A DNA stretch of 64,000 nucleotides from Rivibacter sp049446155. GTDB lineage: Bacteria; Pseudomonadota; Gammaproteobacteria; Burkholderiales; Burkholderiaceae_C. The stretch covers positions 124,001 through 188,000 of the forward strand of contig NZ_JBMSEE010000002.1 of assembly GCF_049446155.1 (NCBI RefSeq), in the 5' to 3' direction. This document shows, one piece after another, positions 55,093 to 63,303 of this stretch (the first letter of the stretch is position 1; each line of letters opens with the position of its first letter). Made by a program: the position numbers and the translations under genes. The notes beneath the pieces are model-generated. The model had not been told where the DNA came from and did not search any database. It saw only the letters and a program-made list of their open reading frames with translations.

Positions 55093-55224
55093 GGTCGTCT
55101 TTCGGGTAAGGCAGGCGCCGGGGCTGCGTGCCGGTTCGAGGTTGAGCAGAGCAGGCCGAGGCCCCGTGCGGTCGCCGTGGCGACCGTGCCGTCTGCGATG
55201 CGAGAAAGTGTTCGTTTCGCCGTT

Positions 55225-55860
55225 TCAGCCGCCGGCCAGGCGCGCGGCGCAGGCCGCCATCACCACGGCGTTGAGGACGTTGAGCGTTCGCCACGCGCCG
55301 GGCCGCGCCAGCCACGGCGCCGCCGCGCGCGCACCGAAGCCCAGCGCGGCGAACCACGCGGCCGACGCGCTGAGCGCGCCGAGGCCGAACAGCCAGCGGC
55401 CGTGCTCGCCGTGGTCCAGCGCTGCCGCGCCGATCAGCAACAGCGTCTCCAGGTACACGCCGGGGTTGGCGAACGTGACCCACGCCGTGGCCGCGAGCGC
55501 CGCGGGCAGCGTCGAGGCCATCGCGCCGCCATGGCCGTTGAGCGAGGCCGCCGTGCCGCAGGCGTCGCGCAGCGAGCGCAGCGCATACAGGCCGAGCAGC
55601 GCCACCGCGCCCCAGCGTCCCAGCGTTGCGAGCAGCGGCGTGTCGGACAGCAGCTCGCTGACGCCGGCCAGGCCCAGCCCGATCAGCAGCAGGTCGGCGA
55701 CGACGCACAACGCGACGGTGGCGCCGACATGCCGGCGCAGCAGGCCGGTGCGCAGCACGTGCGCGTTCTGCGGTCCGATCGCGGCGACCAGGCCGAGCGA
55801 GAGGCCGAAGCCGTGCATGAAGCTGGCGGTCGACAAGTGGGCGGGCAGGGCGATAGGCAT
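55225..55860 (-). CDS. LysE/ArgO family amino-acid exporter
   Basis: A 211-residue membrane protein with six helices. The N-terminal motif GFGLSLGLVAAIGPQNAHVL matches LysE/ArgO, which export basic amino acids such as lysine and arginine. The later NPGVYLET block replaces the usual NPHVYLDT. Loop 3 is short and Ala-rich. The neighbouring regulators are not LysG/ArgP-like, and no LysR gene is adjacent, so substrate and control are uncertain. It is last of three minus-strand genes divergent from the large regulator at 56686. Confidence 0.85.
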   Translation of the reverse strand: MPIALPAHLSTASFMHGFGLSLGLVAAIGPQNAHVLRTGLLRRHVGATVALCVVADLLLIGLGLAGVSELLSDTPLLATLGRWGAVALLGLYALRSLRDACGTAASLNGHGGAMASTLPAALAATAWVTFANPGVYLETLLLIGAAALDHGEHGRWLFGLGALSASAAWFAALGFGARAAAPWLARPGAWRTLNVLNAVVMAACAARLAGG

Positions 55861-55926
55861 GGCGATCCCCTCGACCCCGGCGATCCGGGGCCGTCGTGGT
55901 GCGGGTGGTGGGCGGCCGGCCGCGCG

Positions 55927-56277
55927 TCAGCTGCGCGGCTCGGCGCGGTCCAGCGGCGTGGCGGCGCTGGGTTGCGACGTGGCCGCGGTCTGGGCCTGGT
56001 CGCGGCGCAGCGAGGTCACGGCGCCGGCCGGCAACAGGTCCATCGAGCGCTCGTCGAGCTGGCCGACGAACTTCCAGTAGGTGCCGTTGGGCTGGCGCTG
56101 CGGGAGCTTGATGTAGGCGAAGCGCATCGGCGGATCGACGAACAGCTGGTAGTCGGCGATCGCGGCGCCGGTGGCATCGGCGCGCGCCGGCAAGGCGGTG
56201 AGGGCCAGCCCGGCGGCGAGGCCCAGGCCGAGCGCGGCGAGCGCCTGGCGCATCAGACGGGAGGTGGTGGTCGTCAT
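55927..56277 (-). CDS. Small exported protein of unknown function
   Basis: 116 residues with a clear signal peptide (MRQALAALGLGLAAGLALTALPARA, cut near residue 33). The mature part holds ADYQLFVDPPMRFAYIKLPQ and GTYWKFVGQLDERSMDLLPA, a compact pattern I do not recognise as a named family, then a disordered Ser/Thr/Pro tail. AAAGGAGAACC just before the ATG is a good ribosome site. It lies 31 bases after the small lipoprotein gene and 66 before the LysE gene. Confidence 0.7.
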   Translation of the reverse strand: MTTTTSRLMRQALAALGLGLAAGLALTALPARADATGAAIADYQLFVDPPMRFAYIKLPQRQPNGTYWKFVGQLDERSMDLLPAGAVTSLRRDQAQTAATSQPSAATPLDRAEPRS

Positions 56278-56308
56278 CGTGGTTCTCCTTTGAATGGGGG
56301 GTGGGCGG

Positions 56309-56521
56309 TCAGAACGCGTCGCGGGCGCTCGCGGCCTGGTCGGCGACCAGGCGCGGAGCCGACGCCGGCGTGCGGCCGGCGCTGACTGCCTCGGCGTCGG
56401 CGCGCAGCGCGTCGAGCGTCTTCGGGTGATCGGTGTCGCCGCCGCAGGCGGCGAGGCCGGCGCACAGCACGAGGCCGAGGCTCATGGCGTTGGCGAGACG
56501 GAGGCTGGCGTGCAGGTTCAT
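56309..56521 (-). CDS. Small lipoprotein of unknown function
   Basis: A 70-residue protein with a lipoprotein signal (MNLHASLRLANAMSLGLVLC then AGLAACGGD; lipobox LAAC, Cys at about 27). The mature part is only about 44 residues, mostly helix-forming (KTLDALRADAEAVSAGR) with no cysteine. GAAGGA lies 8 bases before the ATG. It is the first of the minus-strand genes facing the large winged-helix regulator at 56686, so control by that protein is plausible. Confidence 0.65.
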   Translation of the reverse strand: MNLHASLRLANAMSLGLVLCAGLAACGGDTDHPKTLDALRADAEAVSAGRTPASAPRLVADQAASARDAF

Positions 56522-56685
56522 GGCGGGTCCTTCGGTGGCGGTGCCGGGCGGCGTTGCGATGGAAGGCAGTCTCGGCGCGGGCCGCGCGAAAGTCGTCACG
56601 AAACGGTCTGGTTTCGGTCTGTTCCGGGATCGCTTGGGTACAGTCGACCGGCCGCGGACGGCGGCCTTGCAGACCCGTGAACGGC

Positions 56686-59238
56686 ATGTCGCAACCCGCT
56701 CTCACCGCTGCCGCGCTCGCCTTCGGCCCCTTCGTGCTCGACCCCGGCAATGCCACGCTGCTGCGCGAGGGCCGGGCGGTCGAGCTGGCGCCCAAGGCCT
56801 TCGAGCTGCTGTGCTTCCTGGCGCAGCGGCCCGGCCGCCTGGTCACCAAGGAAGAGCTGCTCGACGCCGTCTGGGGCCGGCGCTTCGTCAGCGAGTCGGT
56901 GCTCAAGACCGTGGTCAGCCAGCTGCGCGCGGCGCTCGGCGACGACGCCCGCCATCCGCGCTACATCGAGACCGCGTCGCGGCGCGGCTACCGCTTCCTC
57001 GGCGAAGTGCTGCCCTCCGACGCCCCGGCGCCGGCGGTGCCGCCGCGCCCGGCGGCCGCTGCCACGCCCGGCAACATTCCGCCCGCGCTGGCGCCGCTGC
57101 ACGGCCGCGTCGCCGACATCGCCGCGCTGTGCAGGCTGCTCGACGCGCAGCGGCTGGTCAGCGTCACCGGCACCGGCGGCATCGGCAAGACGCGGCTCGC
57201 ACTCGCGGTGGCGCACCAGCTGCGCGAGCGCTCACCCGACGGCGTCTGGCTGGTCGAGCTCGACGCGCTGACCGATGCCGATGAGCTGCCCGGCGCGATC
57301 GTGCGCGCGCTCGACCTGAACCCCGACGCGGCGCGCAGCGTCGACGCGCTGGCCCGCGCGCTGCGCCCGCTGTCGCTGCTGCTGGTGCTCGACAACTGCG
57401 AGCACCTGGTCGAGCCGGTGGCCGCACTGCTGGCCGCGCTGCTGCCGCAGGCACCGCGCCTGCAGGTGCTGGCCACCAGCCAGGAGCGGCTGCACCTGCC
57501 CGACGAGCAGGTCTACGCGCTGGAGCCGCTGGCGCTGCCCCCGGCGGGCTCGGACGACGCGCCCGAGCGCTTCGGCGCGGTGGCCTTGTTCGTCGCGCGC
57601 GTGGCGGCGGCCAAGCCGGGCTTTCGGCTCGACGAAGAGAACCGCGCCGCGGCGGTCGAGATCTGCCGCGCGCTCGACGGCGTGCCGCTGGCGATCGAGC
57701 TCGCTGCGGCGCGCGTGCCGCTGCTGGGCGTGGCCGGCGTGCTCGATCGGCTCGGCGAGCGCCTGACGCTGTTGAGCCAGAACGCGCGCAGCGCGCCGCC
57801 GCGCCAGCGCACGCTGCTGGCGGCGATCGAGTGGAGCCACGGCCTGCTGTCGCCCGAGGAACAGACCGTGTTTCGCCGGCTCTCGGTGTTTGCCGGCGGC
57901 TTCCCGCTCGAAGCCGCGCAGGCCGTGGTGTCGGGCGAGGACCTCAACCCCTGGGCCGTGCTCGACGCGCTGGGGGCGCTGGTCGACAAGTCGCTGCTGC
58001 AGCTGGTGGATCACGGCGACCAGCGGCGCGCCCGCCTGCTCGACAGCGCGCGCAGCTACGCGCTCGAGCACCTGCGCGAGTCGGGCGAGGAGACGGCGCT
58101 GCGCCGCGCGCACCTGCGGTGGATGCACGCGACGATGCGCGAGGTCGACGACGCGATCTACGCCCAGCCGACGGCGCAGTTCACGCTGCGCGCGCTGCCC
58201 GAGCTGGAGAACCTGCGCGCCGCGATGCGCTTTGCCACCGGCCCCGACGGCGACGCGGACCTCGCCATCGAGCTGGCCGGCTGCAGCGCGGTGTTCGCAC
58301 TGGGCGCAGGCATCAAGCGCGAGGCACGCGACTGGCTGGAGCGCGTGCGGCCCTGGGTCGACGAGACCCGCAGCGCCTGGCAGCGCGGGCTGTTCCACTA
58401 CGCCGTCGCGGCGCTGGGCACCGCCGGCGCGACCTACGAGCAAAGCGAGTCGCTCGCGGCGGCGCGCCTGGCCGTTGAGGCGCTGCGCCAGACCGACGAC
58501 GCGTGGCGCCTGTGCTATGCGCTCTACACGCTCACGGTGCTGATGCGGCGCCTGGGCATCGACGGTCGACAGCCGCTGATCGACGAGATGGCGGCGCTCG
58601 AGCGCGACGACTGGCACATGCTGACCCGCCGCTACCGCCGCTGGACCGAGATGGGCGAACTGCGCGCGCGCGGCGAGCTGGAGCAGGTGCGCCGCCTGTG
58701 GCAGACCGAGCTGGCCATCGCCCAAGCGGCCGGCGTGCCGCGCAACCTCTGGATGGCCCGGTGGTCGCTCGCCCTGGTCGAGCGCGACCTGGGCCACATC
58801 GACGCGGCGATCGAGGTGATGGCCGAGGCCGTGGAACTGGTGCGCGCGAACGGCCAGCTGCGCGCGAGCGCGATGCTGGTGAGCTTCTTCGCGGTGCTGC
58901 TCGTCGAGCGCGGCGACGCGGTGCGCGCGCGCGAGGCCATGCGCCTGGCGGTGCCGCTGATGCTGGCCGACGGCACCCTGTGGTGGATGGCCGACGCGAT
59001 CGCACTGCTGCCGGCGCTCGAAGGGCGGCTCGAGGACGCGGCGCGCCTGCACGGCTGGTCCGACGCGATGGTGCGTCGCCACGATGAAAACGCGCGTCGC
59101 GCCAAGGACTGGCAGGCCGATTACGACCGCCTGCACGAGCGGCTGGTCGAGGCGTTCGACGCCGCCGAGCTGCGTCGCCTGATGGACGCCGGTGCCGGCC
59201 TCGACGACGAAGGCGCCGCGCTGCTGCTGAAGCTGTGA
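56686..59238 (+). CDS. Winged-helix regulator fused to an AAA/NB-ARC-like ATPase
   Basis: 850 residues. An OmpR-type winged helix (about 12-107, FGPFVLDPGNATLLREGRAV ... IETASRRGYRFLGEV) is followed by a linker and a STAND-like ATPase with Walker A TGTGGIGKT (161-169) and Walker B LLLVLDNCE. NLCRALDGVPLAIEL-like EICRALDGVPLAIELAAARV is the GxP motif. The rest is an all-helical, TPR-like sensor region. The architecture is that of SARP/AfsR-like or LuxR-MalT-like switches, which need a ligand to oligomerise. ATG 56686 is chosen, with an in-frame GTG at 56677 possible. Probable targets are the divergent small exported genes. Confidence 0.85.
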   Translation: MSQPALTAAALAFGPFVLDPGNATLLREGRAVELAPKAFELLCFLAQRPGRLVTKEELLDAVWGRRFVSESVLKTVVSQLRAALGDDARHPRYIETASRRGYRFLGEVLPSDAPAPAVPPRPAAAATPGNIPPALAPLHGRVADIAALCRLLDAQRLVSVTGTGGIGKTRLALAVAHQLRERSPDGVWLVELDALTDADELPGAIVRALDLNPDAARSVDALARALRPLSLLLVLDNCEHLVEPVAALLAALLPQAPRLQVLATSQERLHLPDEQVYALEPLALPPAGSDDAPERFGAVALFVARVAAAKPGFRLDEENRAAAVEICRALDGVPLAIELAAARVPLLGVAGVLDRLGERLTLLSQNARSAPPRQRTLLAAIEWSHGLLSPEEQTVFRRLSVFAGGFPLEAAQAVVSGEDLNPWAVLDALGALVDKSLLQLVDHGDQRRARLLDSARSYALEHLRESGEETALRRAHLRWMHATMREVDDAIYAQPTAQFTLRALPELENLRAAMRFATGPDGDADLAIELAGCSAVFALGAGIKREARDWLERVRPWVDETRSAWQRGLFHYAVAALGTAGATYEQSESLAAARLAVEALRQTDDAWRLCYALYTLTVLMRRLGIDGRQPLIDEMAALERDDWHMLTRRYRRWTEMGELRARGELEQVRRLWQTELAIAQAAGVPRNLWMARWSLALVERDLGHIDAAIEVMAEAVELVRANGQLRASAMLVSFFAVLLVERGDAVRAREAMRLAVPLMLADGTLWWMADAIALLPALEGRLEDAARLHGWSDAMVRRHDENARRAKDWQADYDRLHERLVEAFDAAELRRLMDAGAGLDDEGAALLLKL

Positions 59239-60228
59239 TCAGTCCGCCGCGTGCGGGCAGCGGTTGACCTCGATGCTGGCGTGCGCGACGCCGTCGAGGC
59301 CGCGCAAGCGTTCGCGGTAGGCGTCGGCGCTGGCAGGCCGGTCGGCCACCACGGTCGCGTGCACCGCGAAGCGCTCGCCGCCGACGCGCGTGAGATGCAG
59401 GTCGCAGACCTGGGCGTCGCCATCGCCTTCGAGTCGCGCGCGCACCTCTGAGGCCAGCGGGTGGTCCATCTCGCGATCGAGCAGGATGGTCGCGCTCTCG
59501 GCCAGCAGGCCGCGCGCCCAGACGGCGATCAGCGCCGCGCCCAACAGGCCCACCAGCGGATCGAGCGCGACCCAGCCGAACCACTTGCCCGCCACGAGGG
59601 CGCCGATCGCCAGTACCGAGGTCGCGGCGTCCGCCAGCACGTGCAGGTAGGCGGCCTTGAGGTTCAGGTCGGCGTGGCTGTGGGCGTGCCCGTGGTGATG
59701 GTCGTGATCGCTCTCGTGATCATGGTCGTGACGGTGGCTGTGGGCGTGGCCATGATCGCGACCCTGGTCGTGGTCACCCTGGTGCAGCAGCCGGGCACAG
59801 GCCAGGTTGACCGCCAGGCCGACCACGGCGACCACTAGCGATTCGTCGTAGGAGATGGCCGCCGGCCGGAACAGGCGCGCAATGGACTCGACCGTCACGC
59901 TGATCGCCACCACGCCGAGCAGCAGCGCGCTGCTGTAGGCGCCCAGCACCTCGACCTTCCACGGTCCGAGCGAGAAGCGCGCATCGGCGCGCCAGCGCCG
60001 CACCAGCCAGTAGCTCGCGCCGGCCACGCCGATCGCCACCGCATGCGTGCCCATGTGCCAGCCGTCGGCCAGCAGCGCCATCGAGTTCCACCACCAGCCG
60101 GCGGCGATCTCGACGACCATCATCGCGCCGGTGATCGCGACGACGAGCCACGTGCGGCGCTCGCTCGCGCGGCGGTCGGGGGCGAAGTCGTGCGGGTGCT
60201 GCCAGGGGCTGAGGTCGTGGGTGTGCAT
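59239..60228 (-). CDS. dmeF: CDF metal exporter DmeF
   Basis: A 329-residue cation diffusion facilitator. The start MHTHDLSPWQHPHDF is characteristic of DmeF (cobalt/nickel efflux). Six helices carry the metal sites in SMALLADGWHMGTHAVAIG (His and Asp of the HxxxD pair) and YLHVLADAATSVLAIGA. A cytoplasmic loop at about 150-186 is very rich in His and Asp (HDHESDHDHHHGHAHSH) and probably gathers metal. The C-terminal domain has the usual ferredoxin-like fold (VCDLHLTRVGGERFAVHATV). It lies 44 bases after the other CDF gene on the same strand. Confidence 0.9.
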   Translation of the reverse strand: MHTHDLSPWQHPHDFAPDRRASERRTWLVVAITGAMMVVEIAAGWWWNSMALLADGWHMGTHAVAIGVAGASYWLVRRWRADARFSLGPWKVEVLGAYSSALLLGVVAISVTVESIARLFRPAAISYDESLVVAVVGLAVNLACARLLHQGDHDQGRDHGHAHSHRHDHDHESDHDHHHGHAHSHADLNLKAAYLHVLADAATSVLAIGALVAGKWFGWVALDPLVGLLGAALIAVWARGLLAESATILLDREMDHPLASEVRARLEGDGDAQVCDLHLTRVGGERFAVHATVVADRPASADAYRERLRGLDGVAHASIEVNRCPHAAD

Positions 60229-60272
60229 GGACGAAAGAAGCGAACGGGAACGGACAGGAATGGAATCGCGGG

Positions 60273-60947
60273 TCAGGGCGCGATGATGCGCCCATTGGTG
60301 GAGGCGCCCACCCGCAACTCCGCGCGCGCCTGGCGTGCGACCGCGGTGGCCGCCGAGACGGCGAGCGCGGCCATGATCGCGGCGACGGCGAGGTCGGGCC
60401 ATGCGCGGCCGCTGCCGAACACGCCCAGCGCGGCCAGCACGACCGCGAGGTTGCCGAGCGCGTCGTTGCGCGTGCACAGCCACACCGAGCGCATATTGGC
60501 ATCGCCCTCGCGCCAGGCATAGAGCATCGCCGCGACCGCGAGGTTGGCCAGCAGGGCCAGGCTGCCGACCGCGCCCATCGTGGCGGCCTCGGGCAGCGTT
60601 GCGCTCCACGCGAGCCAGGCCGTGCGCGCCAGCACGGCGACGCCGAAGGCCGCCATCGACGCGGCCTTGACGAGCGCTGCGCGGGCGCGCCAGGCCGCGG
60701 CGGCGGACAGCACCGCCAGCGAGAGGCCGTAGTTGGCGGCGTCGCCGGCGAAATCGAGCGCGTCGGCCAGCAGCGATGCCGAAGCGGCGCGCCAGCCGGC
60801 GGCGATCTCGACGAAGAACATCAGCGCATTGATCGCCAGCGCCGCCAGCAGCACGCGGCGGTAGGCCGCCGAGCGCGCGGGACCGGTCGGCGCGCAGCAG
60901 CCGGTATGGTGGCAATGGGGGGCCTTCGACATAGCCGGGTTCGACAT
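60273..60947 (-). CDS. CDF-superfamily metal transporter, short form
   Basis: 224 residues, six helices and no C-terminal cytoplasmic domain. Metal-site helices are SLLADALDFAGDAANYGLSL (a DxxxD pair) and CTRNDALGNLAVV (NDxxxN). The N-terminus is rich in His and Cys (SKAPHCHHTGCCAPTG), suggesting metal delivery. The gene is divergent from the CadR/PbrR-like regulator and its promoter carries a MerR-type operator. The predicted RNA start lies at the ATG, so it may be leaderless, or translation may start at the second ATG (60932). Cd, Pb or Zn is the likely substrate. Confidence 0.8.
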   Translation of the reverse strand: MSNPAMSKAPHCHHTGCCAPTGPARSAAYRRVLLAALAINALMFFVEIAAGWRAASASLLADALDFAGDAANYGLSLAVLSAAAAWRARAALVKAASMAAFGVAVLARTAWLAWSATLPEAATMGAVGSLALLANLAVAAMLYAWREGDANMRSVWLCTRNDALGNLAVVLAALGVFGSGRAWPDLAVAAIMAALAVSAATAVARQARAELRVGASTNGRIIAP

Positions 60948-60954
60948 GGCCGCG

Positions 60955-60985
60955 ATTACAAGCCCTGGAGTCGCTCCAGGGTCAA
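60955..60985 (-). promoter_or_regulatory. MerR-type operator-promoter for the short CDF gene
   Basis: On the minus strand TTGACC (60985-60980) and TGTAAT (60960-60955) are spaced 19 bp, the overlong spacer of MerR-family promoters. Within it lies a perfect dyad, CCCTGGAG, 3 bases, CTCCAGGG (60963-60981), the expected binding site for the divergent CadR/PbrR-like regulator. TSS falls near 60948, one base before the ATG. Confidence 0.85.
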
Positions 60986-61050
60986 GCGACCACGCCTACA
61001 GTGCCGGTATCGCGGCCGCGTGCCGCAGCTTCTTCGAGGGACACGCAGCG

Positions 61051-61479
61051 ATGCGCATCGGCGAACTGGCCACGGCGGCCGCCATGGATGTCGAGACCGT
61101 GCGCTTCTACGAGAAGGCCGGCCTGTTGCCGGCCGCGGCGCGCGAAGCCAACGGCTACCGCCGCTACGGCGAGGCCGCCGCGCAGCGGCTGCGCTTCATC
61201 CGCAACTGCCGCGCGCTCGACATGAGCCTGGACGAGGTGCGCGAGCTGCTGGCCTTCATCGACGCGCCCAAGCCGGACTGCGGCGCCGTCGACCAGGTCG
61301 TCGAGCGTCACCTGGCACATGTGCGTGAGCGCCTCGACGGCCTGCGACGACTCGAGGTGCAGCTCGCGGGGCTGCTGGGCGCCTGCGCCAGCGCGAAGGC
61401 CGAAGAGCGCTGCGCGATCGTGCTGGCGCTGTCGCAGGCCGAGGCGCCGGCCGGCGTGCGTGGCGTGCACACCGGCTGA
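61051..61479 (+). CDS. MerR-family Cd(II)/Pb(II) regulator, CadR/PbrR type
   Basis: A 142-residue MerR protein. Winged helix: MRIGELATAAAMDVETVRFY and EKAGLLPAAAREANGYRRYG; then a dimerising coiled coil and a metal loop. Cysteines at 77 (PKPDCGAV), 112 (LLGACAS) and 121 (ERCAIV), and His87/His90, follow the pattern of the CadR/PbrR group, which responds to cadmium and lead. The start ATG at 61051 gives the conserved MRIGELA. It should distort its 19-bp spacer promoter (60955-60985) to switch on the divergent CDF gene when metal binds. Confidence 0.88.
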   Translation: MRIGELATAAAMDVETVRFYEKAGLLPAAAREANGYRRYGEAAAQRLRFIRNCRALDMSLDEVRELLAFIDAPKPDCGAVDQVVERHLAHVRERLDGLRRLEVQLAGLLGACASAKAEERCAIVLALSQAEAPAGVRGVHTG

Positions 61480-61495
61480 CCTCGCGGCGGCTCGG

Positions 61496-61789
61496 TCAAG
61501 GCACGCGCTTCAGGATCTCGTTCATCTCGTCGCGCGTGAAGGCGCGCAGGGTCTGGGTGCGTACGTTGCCCTGCTGGCCGATCGACAGGCCGAACGCGGT
61601 GATCGCGCTGTCGTCGGGCGCTTCGAACTGGCACACGACGTCATAGGTGCCCAGGGTCCAGTGGATGCTGCGCACCGTGACGCCGGCCTTGCGGGCCGCG
61701 GCCTCCACCGCCTCGGCCCGGTGGGTCGTTTCCTTGATGTTGCGAATGCCCTGGTCGGTGAAGTTGCACAGGGCGTAATAGATCGCCAT
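61496..61789 (-). CDS. GYD-domain protein
   Basis: A 97-residue ferredoxin-like small protein of the GYD family: MAIYYALCNFTDQGIRNIKE, then VRSIHWTLGTYDVVCQFEAP with the GYD-type turn GTYD, and SAITAFGLSIGQQGNVRTQT. The start at 61789 is chosen since GGAG lies 6 bases upstream; an ATG 12 bases earlier contains that site. Function is unknown; the family dimerises. It converges on the CadR-like gene with a 16-base gap. Confidence 0.82.
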   Translation of the reverse strand: MAIYYALCNFTDQGIRNIKETTHRAEAVEAAARKAGVTVRSIHWTLGTYDVVCQFEAPDDSAITAFGLSIGQQGNVRTQTLRAFTRDEMNEILKRVP

Positions 61790-61996
61790 CGCCGTCTCCA
61801 TGCCGGGCCTTGTGGCGGCGTCGTCGCCGCGGCGGCATGGGCCCTTGCACGTTGCCGCGGCAGACGGCGCCGCGGCCGCGGCCCAGTCAGCTCGGCGACG
61901 GCGTCATGACGACCCCAATAGTCCACATTAGCCCGCCCGGCGGCAATTGCCAGCCTTCGACGGTCCGGCGGGGCGAAGCCAGTGCCGGCGAGTGGA

Positions 61997-62284
61997 TCAG
62001 GGCTTGCGGATCTCGGTGACGGTGTACTGGCCGCCGACCTTCTCGGCGTGGAACTTGACCTTGTCGCCGACCTGCAGCGTCTCGAGCACGGCCGGGTCCT
62101 TGACGCGGTAGACCATCGTCATCGCGGGCATCTCCAGGTTCTTGATCTCGCCGTGCTTGAGCGTGATCTTGGCCTGCGCCTTGTCGATCTTGCGGACCTC
62201 GCCGTCGGTGGTCTGGGCATGGGCGGCGATCGTGGCGGCCGCGAGCGCGGCCAGCGCGGCGAGCTTGCGTGCAATGCGGGTCAT
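61997..62284 (-). CDS. Periplasmic copper/silver-binding CusF-like protein
   Basis: 95 residues: a signal peptide (MTRIARKLAALAALAAATIA then AHA, cut near 23) and a small OB-fold domain. In CusF, Cu(I)/Ag(I) is held by His36, Met47 and Met49 and capped by Trp44. By spacing, the matching residues here are His44 (KHGEIK), Met55, Met57 (MPAMTMVY) and Met52 in place of the Trp. It thus looks like a functional metallochaperone with a changed cap. No CusA/B/C genes are near; it lies among CDF metal genes and is divergent from argB. Confidence 0.82.
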   Translation of the reverse strand: MTRIARKLAALAALAAATIAAHAQTTDGEVRKIDKAQAKITLKHGEIKNLEMPAMTMVYRVKDPAVLETLQVGDKVKFHAEKVGGQYTVTEIRKP

Positions 62285-62342
62285 CGGGTCTCCCGGGAAG
62301 CGCGGCGCGGCGCCGCGTCACCGGAGAGTCTAGTGGTCTCCC

Positions 62343-62348
62343 TACAAT
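62343..62348 (+). promoter_or_regulatory. Possible -10 box of argB
   Basis: TACAAT lies 32 bases before the argB ATG. There is no clear -35 at the expected distance; the assignment rests on the match to the -10 consensus and its place in the divergent gap. Confidence 0.45.
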
Positions 62349-62380
62349 GAGCCGCAACCTGATCGCCGCCGAGACTTGCC

Positions 62381-63292
62381 ATGACCACCCCGCCCGACGC
62401 TTCGCACGACCTGTCGCATGTCCAGCCGCGCGACAAGGCCGAGATCCTGGCCCAGGCGCTGCCGTACATCCGCCGGTTCCACGGCAAGACGCTGGTGATC
62501 AAGTACGGCGGCAACGCGATGACGGATCCGGCGCTGCAGGCCGATTTCGCCGAGGACATCGTGCTGCTCAAGCTGGTCGGCATGAACCCGATCGTCGTGC
62601 ACGGCGGCGGCCCGCAGATCGACGAGGCGCTGCAGCGCCTGGGCAAGAAGGGCACCTTCATCCAGGGCATGCGCGTGACCGATGAGGAAACCATGGAAGT
62701 CGTCGAGTGGGTGCTCGGCGGCGAGGTGCAGCAAGACATCGTCGGGCTGATCAACGCCGCCGGCGGCAAGGCCGTGGGTCTGACGGGCCGCGACGGCGGG
62801 CTGATCCGCGCGCGCAAGCTGAAGATGCTCGACAAGAGCGACCCCAAGATCGAGCACGACGTCGGCCAGGTCGGCGAGATCACGGCGATCGATCCCGCGG
62901 TCGTGAAGGCGCTGCAGGACGACCAGTTCATTCCGGTCATCAGCCCGATCGGCTTCGGCGAGCGCAACGAGAGCTACAACATCAATGCCGACCTCGTCGC
63001 GAGCAAGCTCGCCGAGGTGCTCAAGGCCGAGAAGCTGATCCTCTTGACCAACACGCCGGGCGTGCTCGACAAGTCGGGCCAGCTGCTGACCAACCTGTCG
63101 GCGCGCGAGATCGACGAGCTGTTCGCCGACGGCACGATCTCCGGCGGCATGCTGCCCAAGATCAGCGGCGCGCTGGACGCGGCCAAGAGCGGTGTCAACG
63201 CGGTCCACATCATCGACGGCCGCGTCCCGCACGCGATGCTGCTGGAGATCCTGAGCGACCAGGCCTACGGCACGATGATCCGCTCCCATTGA
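62381..63292 (+). CDS. argB: Acetylglutamate kinase
   Basis: A 303-residue amino-acid kinase that phosphorylates N-acetylglutamate in arginine synthesis. VIKYGGNAM (39-47) and VHGGGPQIDEAL form the phosphate and substrate loops; GLTGRDGGLIRARKL, FIPVISPIGFGERNESYNIN and NADLVASKLAEVLKAEKLIL complete the pattern; LTNTPGVLD is the nucleotide loop. The N-terminal extension of about 25 residues before the first strand is usual for arginine-sensitive, hexameric forms. It is divergent from the CusF-like gene and followed 11 bases later by the PP-loop gene. Confidence 0.95.
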   Translation: MTTPPDASHDLSHVQPRDKAEILAQALPYIRRFHGKTLVIKYGGNAMTDPALQADFAEDIVLLKLVGMNPIVVHGGGPQIDEALQRLGKKGTFIQGMRVTDEETMEVVEWVLGGEVQQDIVGLINAAGGKAVGLTGRDGGLIRARKLKMLDKSDPKIEHDVGQVGEITAIDPAVVKALQDDQFIPVISPIGFGERNESYNINADLVASKLAEVLKAEKLILLTNTPGVLDKSGQLLTNLSAREIDELFADGTISGGMLPKISGALDAAKSGVNAVHIIDGRVPHAMLLEILSDQAYGTMIRSH

Positions 63293-63303
63293 CGTCTGTA
63301 TCG

